From NCBI GenBank assembly GCA_003695205.1, contig RFIO01000437.1, forward strand, positions 1 through 7,688: a stretch of 7,688 nucleotides of DNA, in the 5' to 3' direction. The DNA comes from Deltaproteobacteria bacterium (GTDB lineage: Bacteria > Desulfobacterota > Desulfuromonadia > Desulfuromonadales > Geothermobacteraceae). This document shows positions 5,496 to 7,688 of the stretch, piece after piece. The notes beneath the pieces are model-generated. The model made no database searches. It was given only the letters and a program-made list of their open reading frames with translations, and had not been told where the DNA came from. The first letter of the stretch is position 1. Each line of letters opens with the position of its first letter. Position numbers and translations under genes: made by a program.

Positions 5496-6598
5496 GAAAC
5501 CTTCTTCTTCTTCTGCTGCTAACCCTCCTGGCCTGGAGCGAATTTGCCTCAGCTGCCGTTGTCTATCAGGGGGAGCAGACCCTCTGGCAGGATACCGTCT
5601 GGCAGGGGGAGGTGGTCATCGACGGAATCCTGACGGTCGCCCCCGAGGCACGGCTGGAAATCCGACCGGGAACCCGGGTCCTGTTCCGATTCGTCGACAG
5701 CAACAACGATGGTCTCGGGGAGTCGGAGCTGTTTGTCCAGGGTCGCCTGCTGGCCCTGGGAACGGCCGATGCACCGATTCACTTCGCGTCCGAACTGTCT
5801 GATCAGCGACCCGGGCTCTGGGGCGCTGTCAATGTCATGGGGAGCGACCAGGCCAACCGCCTGCAGTACTGCCTGATCGAAGGGGCCAGCATAGCCTTTC
5901 ATTCCCATTTCGGTCGTGCCGAACTGGACCATTGCCTGTTTCGCGCCAATCTGAGGGCGCTGATGTTCCAGGACTCGACAGTAACTCTTGCATTCAGCCG
6001 CATCGAAAACAACCGCAACGGCCTGCAGTTCCGGGATGCCACGGTGCTGTTGCGCGAATCGGTCGTCAGGGATGGCTTCTGGGGTATTCGCGGCACCTAC
6101 AGCCAGGTTGAAATGGTCGGCTGCCTGGTGGAAAACAACCGTGTCAACGGCGTCAACCTGCGTGATTCGACCCTGACGGCACGCGGCAACATGGTTCGTG
6201 GCAACAGGAGCGGAGTTTATGTTCAGGGGGGGCAGGCCGAACTGACCGGCAACCTGGTTCTGGACAACAGCGAGCATGGCATTCTTCTTGAACAGGCTGA
6301 TATCCAGGCACACCGGAACCGTTTGAGCGGCAACGGCCGTTCGGCGGTGCGCTGGATCGAATCGACCGGTGACCTGGCGGAAAATGATCTTGCCGGCAAC
6401 GGTGAGTACGCCCTGGTCAATGACGGTGGTACCGATCTGTCGGTCGGTGCCAACTGGTGGGGCGGAACAGACCCGGATCTGATCCACCGCCTGGTTCGCG
6501 ATCAGGCCGACCGTCCGGATCGGGGTACCGTTGTCTTCGGTGTTCCGCTTCAACATGCGCCTGCCGCCGGGGGTTGGCGAATGCCCCGTACTCCCTGA
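5492..6598 (+). CDS. Secreted right-handed parallel beta-helix protein, NosD/CASH-like
   Basis: A 368-residue exported protein with a strongly hydrophobic signal peptide and a type I cleavage site after ASA (19-21). Residues about 37-112 give a cap or first turns (LTVAPEARLEIRPGTRVLFR, then LFVQGRLLALGTADAPIHF, then GLWGAVNVMG). A Ca-binding-like loop DSNNDGLGE (69-77) lies between the first two. From about 125 to 315 at least eight coils of 20-23 residues repeat the pattern N-x-x-x-G-h-x-h, for example ENNRNGLQF, ENNRVNGVNL, GNRSGVYV and DNSEHGILL. The helix ends with GANWWGG (319-325), a C-terminal motif common in Geobacter-type beta-helix proteins. This is the general fold of pectin-lyase-like, NosD and CASH domains; no catalytic residues can be assigned. 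A strong Shine-Dalgarno GGGAGG (5480-5485) lies six bases before the ATG, which overlaps the previous stop as ATGA. Likely in the periplasm or exported beyond it. Confidence 0.86.
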   Translation: MRNLLLLLLLTLLAWSEFASAAVVYQGEQTLWQDTVWQGEVVIDGILTVAPEARLEIRPGTRVLFRFVDSNNDGLGESELFVQGRLLALGTADAPIHFASELSDQRPGLWGAVNVMGSDQANRLQYCLIEGASIAFHSHFGRAELDHCLFRANLRALMFQDSTVTLAFSRIENNRNGLQFRDATVLLRESVVRDGFWGIRGTYSQVEMVGCLVENNRVNGVNLRDSTLTARGNMVRGNRSGVYVQGGQAELTGNLVLDNSEHGILLEQADIQAHRNRLSGNGRSAVRWIESTGDLAENDLAGNGEYALVNDGGTDLSVGANWWGGTDPDLIHRLVRDQADRPDRGTVVFGVPLQHAPAAGGWRMPRTP

Positions 6599-6612
6599 TA
6601 AAGGACCGATTC

Positions 6613-7515
6613 ATGTCCCTGCGTTTTGTTTCCCTTTTTCTGATCCTGGTCGGCCTGCTGTCCTTTGGCTGCAGCACGCCCGAACCGGATGGCCCGGTCT
6701 ACAAGATCGGCTACATGAATTGCAACAGCGAGTCGGAAACTCTTCGGCGTTTCACACCCCTGACCCGCTACCTGGAAAGGGAGGTTGGCGCCCGTTTCGA
6801 GCTGGTTCCGGTCGATACCCAGGATTTCGAAGAGCGCTTTGTCCGGGAGAAATTCGCCTTCGCCCACACCAATTCGCTCATCTACCTGGTTCTGCACGAG
6901 GACCACAAGGCCAGGCTGCTGGCCACCGAGAAGCGCGGGCAGTTCGGTGCCCGTACCGCCGGGGCCGTCATCGCCCGCAAGGGGAGCGGTATCCGCACCC
7001 TCGCCGACCTTAAGGGCAAACGCATGCTTTTCGGACCCCAGCTGGCCCCCTCCGGTTTCCTGGCCCAGTACGACCTGCTGCTGCAGAACGGTATCGATCC
7101 TGAGACCGACCTCGCCCTGTACGGTATACCGCACGGTTCCTACAAGCATGAAAAGGTCATCTACGGGGTTTATTTCGGTGCCTGGGATGTCGCCGCCGCG
7201 CCGGCTCTCGATCTCGAACTGATGATCAGGGACGGGCGAATCAGTGCCGATGACTTCAATGTCATCGCCCAGAGTGAAATCTTTCCCTACTGTACCTTTT
7301 CGGCAGCGGCGGATGTCGACCCCGGGCTGGCAGAGCGGTTCAGGCGCGCGCTGCTGGAATTGACTCCCGAGACTACCGTCGAAATCGGCGGGGAGCAGGT
7401 TCGGGTCCTCAAGGCAACCTGGGTTGACGGCTACGAGGCCCTGACCGATTCCGACTACGATATCCTCCGGGCGATGGCCCGACGCGCCAACATGCCCCCC
7501 TATCAGCAGTTTTGA
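6613..7515 (+). CDS. PhnD-like (phosphate/phosphite/phosphonate family) solute-binding lipoprotein
   Basis: A 300-residue type II solute-binding protein of the PhnD/transferrin-like group. The signal peptide (1-19) ends at SFGC; Cys20 is the probable lipidation site although position -3 is Ser instead of the usual Leu. Family marks include KIGYMNCNSESETLRRFTPL (31-50), the AFAHTNSLIYLVL stretch (82-94), LADLKGKRMLFGPQLAPSGF (130-149) and HEKVIYGVYFGAWDVAAAP (179-197). Length is normal for the family. The family binds oxyanions or other small ligands, and the name does not fix the ligand here. A longer frame runs upstream to 6457 inside the previous gene, but the ATG at 6613 has AAGGA (6601-6605) seven bases before it and alone gives a signal peptide. 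The next gene begins three bases after the stop. No permease or ATPase gene adjoins it, so a sensory role with the following gene product is as likely as transport. Confidence 0.88.
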   Translation: MSLRFVSLFLILVGLLSFGCSTPEPDGPVYKIGYMNCNSESETLRRFTPLTRYLEREVGARFELVPVDTQDFEERFVREKFAFAHTNSLIYLVLHEDHKARLLATEKRGQFGARTAGAVIARKGSGIRTLADLKGKRMLFGPQLAPSGFLAQYDLLLQNGIDPETDLALYGIPHGSYKHEKVIYGVYFGAWDVAAAPALDLELMIRDGRISADDFNVIAQSEIFPYCTFSAAADVDPGLAERFRRALLELTPETTVEIGGEQVRVLKATWVDGYEALTDSDYDILRAMARRANMPPYQQF

Positions 7516-7518
7516 GCC

Positions 7519-7688
7519 ATGAATCTGCCTGATCGCTTTACCCTGTTTCACCTGTCCGTGACCGTCGGCGCGCTTGTCGGTTGCCTGCTGCTGGCTCTCG
7601 GGGCCTCTCCGGCAAGTCAGGCCCGAACGGGGCAGGGGCAACTGGAGCGCGACCTGGCCCGTCGCGCCAGGGTTGAATTTCTGCTGGA
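7519..7688 (+). CDS. N-terminus of a membrane-anchored or exported protein, possibly a sensor; 3' end beyond window
   Basis: Fifty-six codons are visible from an ATG three bases after the preceding stop, so this is the fifth gene of the operon. The start MNLPDRFTLFHLS leads into a hydrophobic segment (about residues 9-29, including TVGALVGCLLLALGA). This is followed by a small-residue stretch (SPASQA) and then an Arg/Glu-rich helical sequence (QLERDLARRARVEFLL). This fits either a first transmembrane helix with a periplasmic helix after it, as in HAMP-type sensors, or a cleavable signal peptide. The Shine-Dalgarno is weak (TTGAG at the end of the previous gene), which suggests translational coupling. 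PhnD-like genes are often followed by histidine-kinase or other sensor genes, which makes a sensor plausible, but no signalling domain is visible in this fragment. Confidence 0.55.
   Translation, partial: MNLPDRFTLFHLSVTVGALVGCLLLALGASPASQARTGQGQLERDLARRARVEFLL

Noticed and set aside
5549..6556. Minus-strand frame of 335 codons across the beta-helix gene
   Set aside because: It mirrors the codon pattern of the plus-strand gene, which has a signal peptide, Shine-Dalgarno and repeat structure; the antisense product has none of these.
6457..6612. Upstream extension of the PhnD-like gene into the preceding beta-helix gene
   Set aside because: The extension overlaps the preceding gene by 142 bases and would bury the signal peptide. 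The ATG at 6613 has a good Shine-Dalgarno and gives a proper lipoprotein start.

Overview
The window is about 7.7 kb of GC-rich bacterial DNA. It holds three transcription units and eight protein-coding genes, two of them cut by the window edges. A coenzyme-B12-dependent ribonucleotide reductase, a GAF-GGDEF protein, an NtrC-family sigma-54 activator and secreted beta-helix proteins ending in an NWWGG motif together look like a Desulfuromonadales/Geobacter-type (Desulfobacterota) chromosome. That is an inference from gene content and protein style; no taxonomic marker is present. I saw no rRNA, tRNA, transposase, integrase or CRISPR array.

Left part (1-1658). The minus strand carries the N-terminal 429 codons of nrdJ. 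Its upstream region (1290-1440) reads as a well-formed regulated promoter: a perfect -35 TTGACA, a -10-like TAAAAA, and two 16-bp NrdR-box-like sites whose centres are 31 bp apart. One site fills the -35/-10 spacer and the other sits at the predicted start point. The rest of the gap (about 1440-1658) serves the divergent plus-strand unit and holds a candidate sigma-70 promoter.

Middle part (1659-4168). Two plus-strand genes, 41 bp apart, encode signalling proteins. The first is a soluble GAF-GGDEF diguanylate cyclase with intact active and inhibitory sites and a GTG start. The second is a complete NtrC-type response regulator (REC, AAA+ with GAFTGA, Fis-type HTH).

Right part (4169-7688). Immediately after the sigma-54 activator gene lies a near-consensus -24/-12 (sigma-54) promoter. 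It drives a tightly packed operon of exported proteins: a very short OpuAC-like solute-binding protein, a beta-helix lipoprotein, a longer secreted beta-helix protein, a PhnD-like solute-binding lipoprotein, and the start of a membrane-anchored or exported protein that runs off the window. No ABC permease or ATPase is visible. The best overall reading is an envelope ligand-sensing or ligand-capture module. In it the NtrC-type regulator and sigma-54 would control two solute-binding proteins and two paralogous beta-helix proteins, and the truncated last gene may be the membrane sensor. The components are recognisable; the combination is what may be undescribed, and its ligand and function cannot be read from the sequence.
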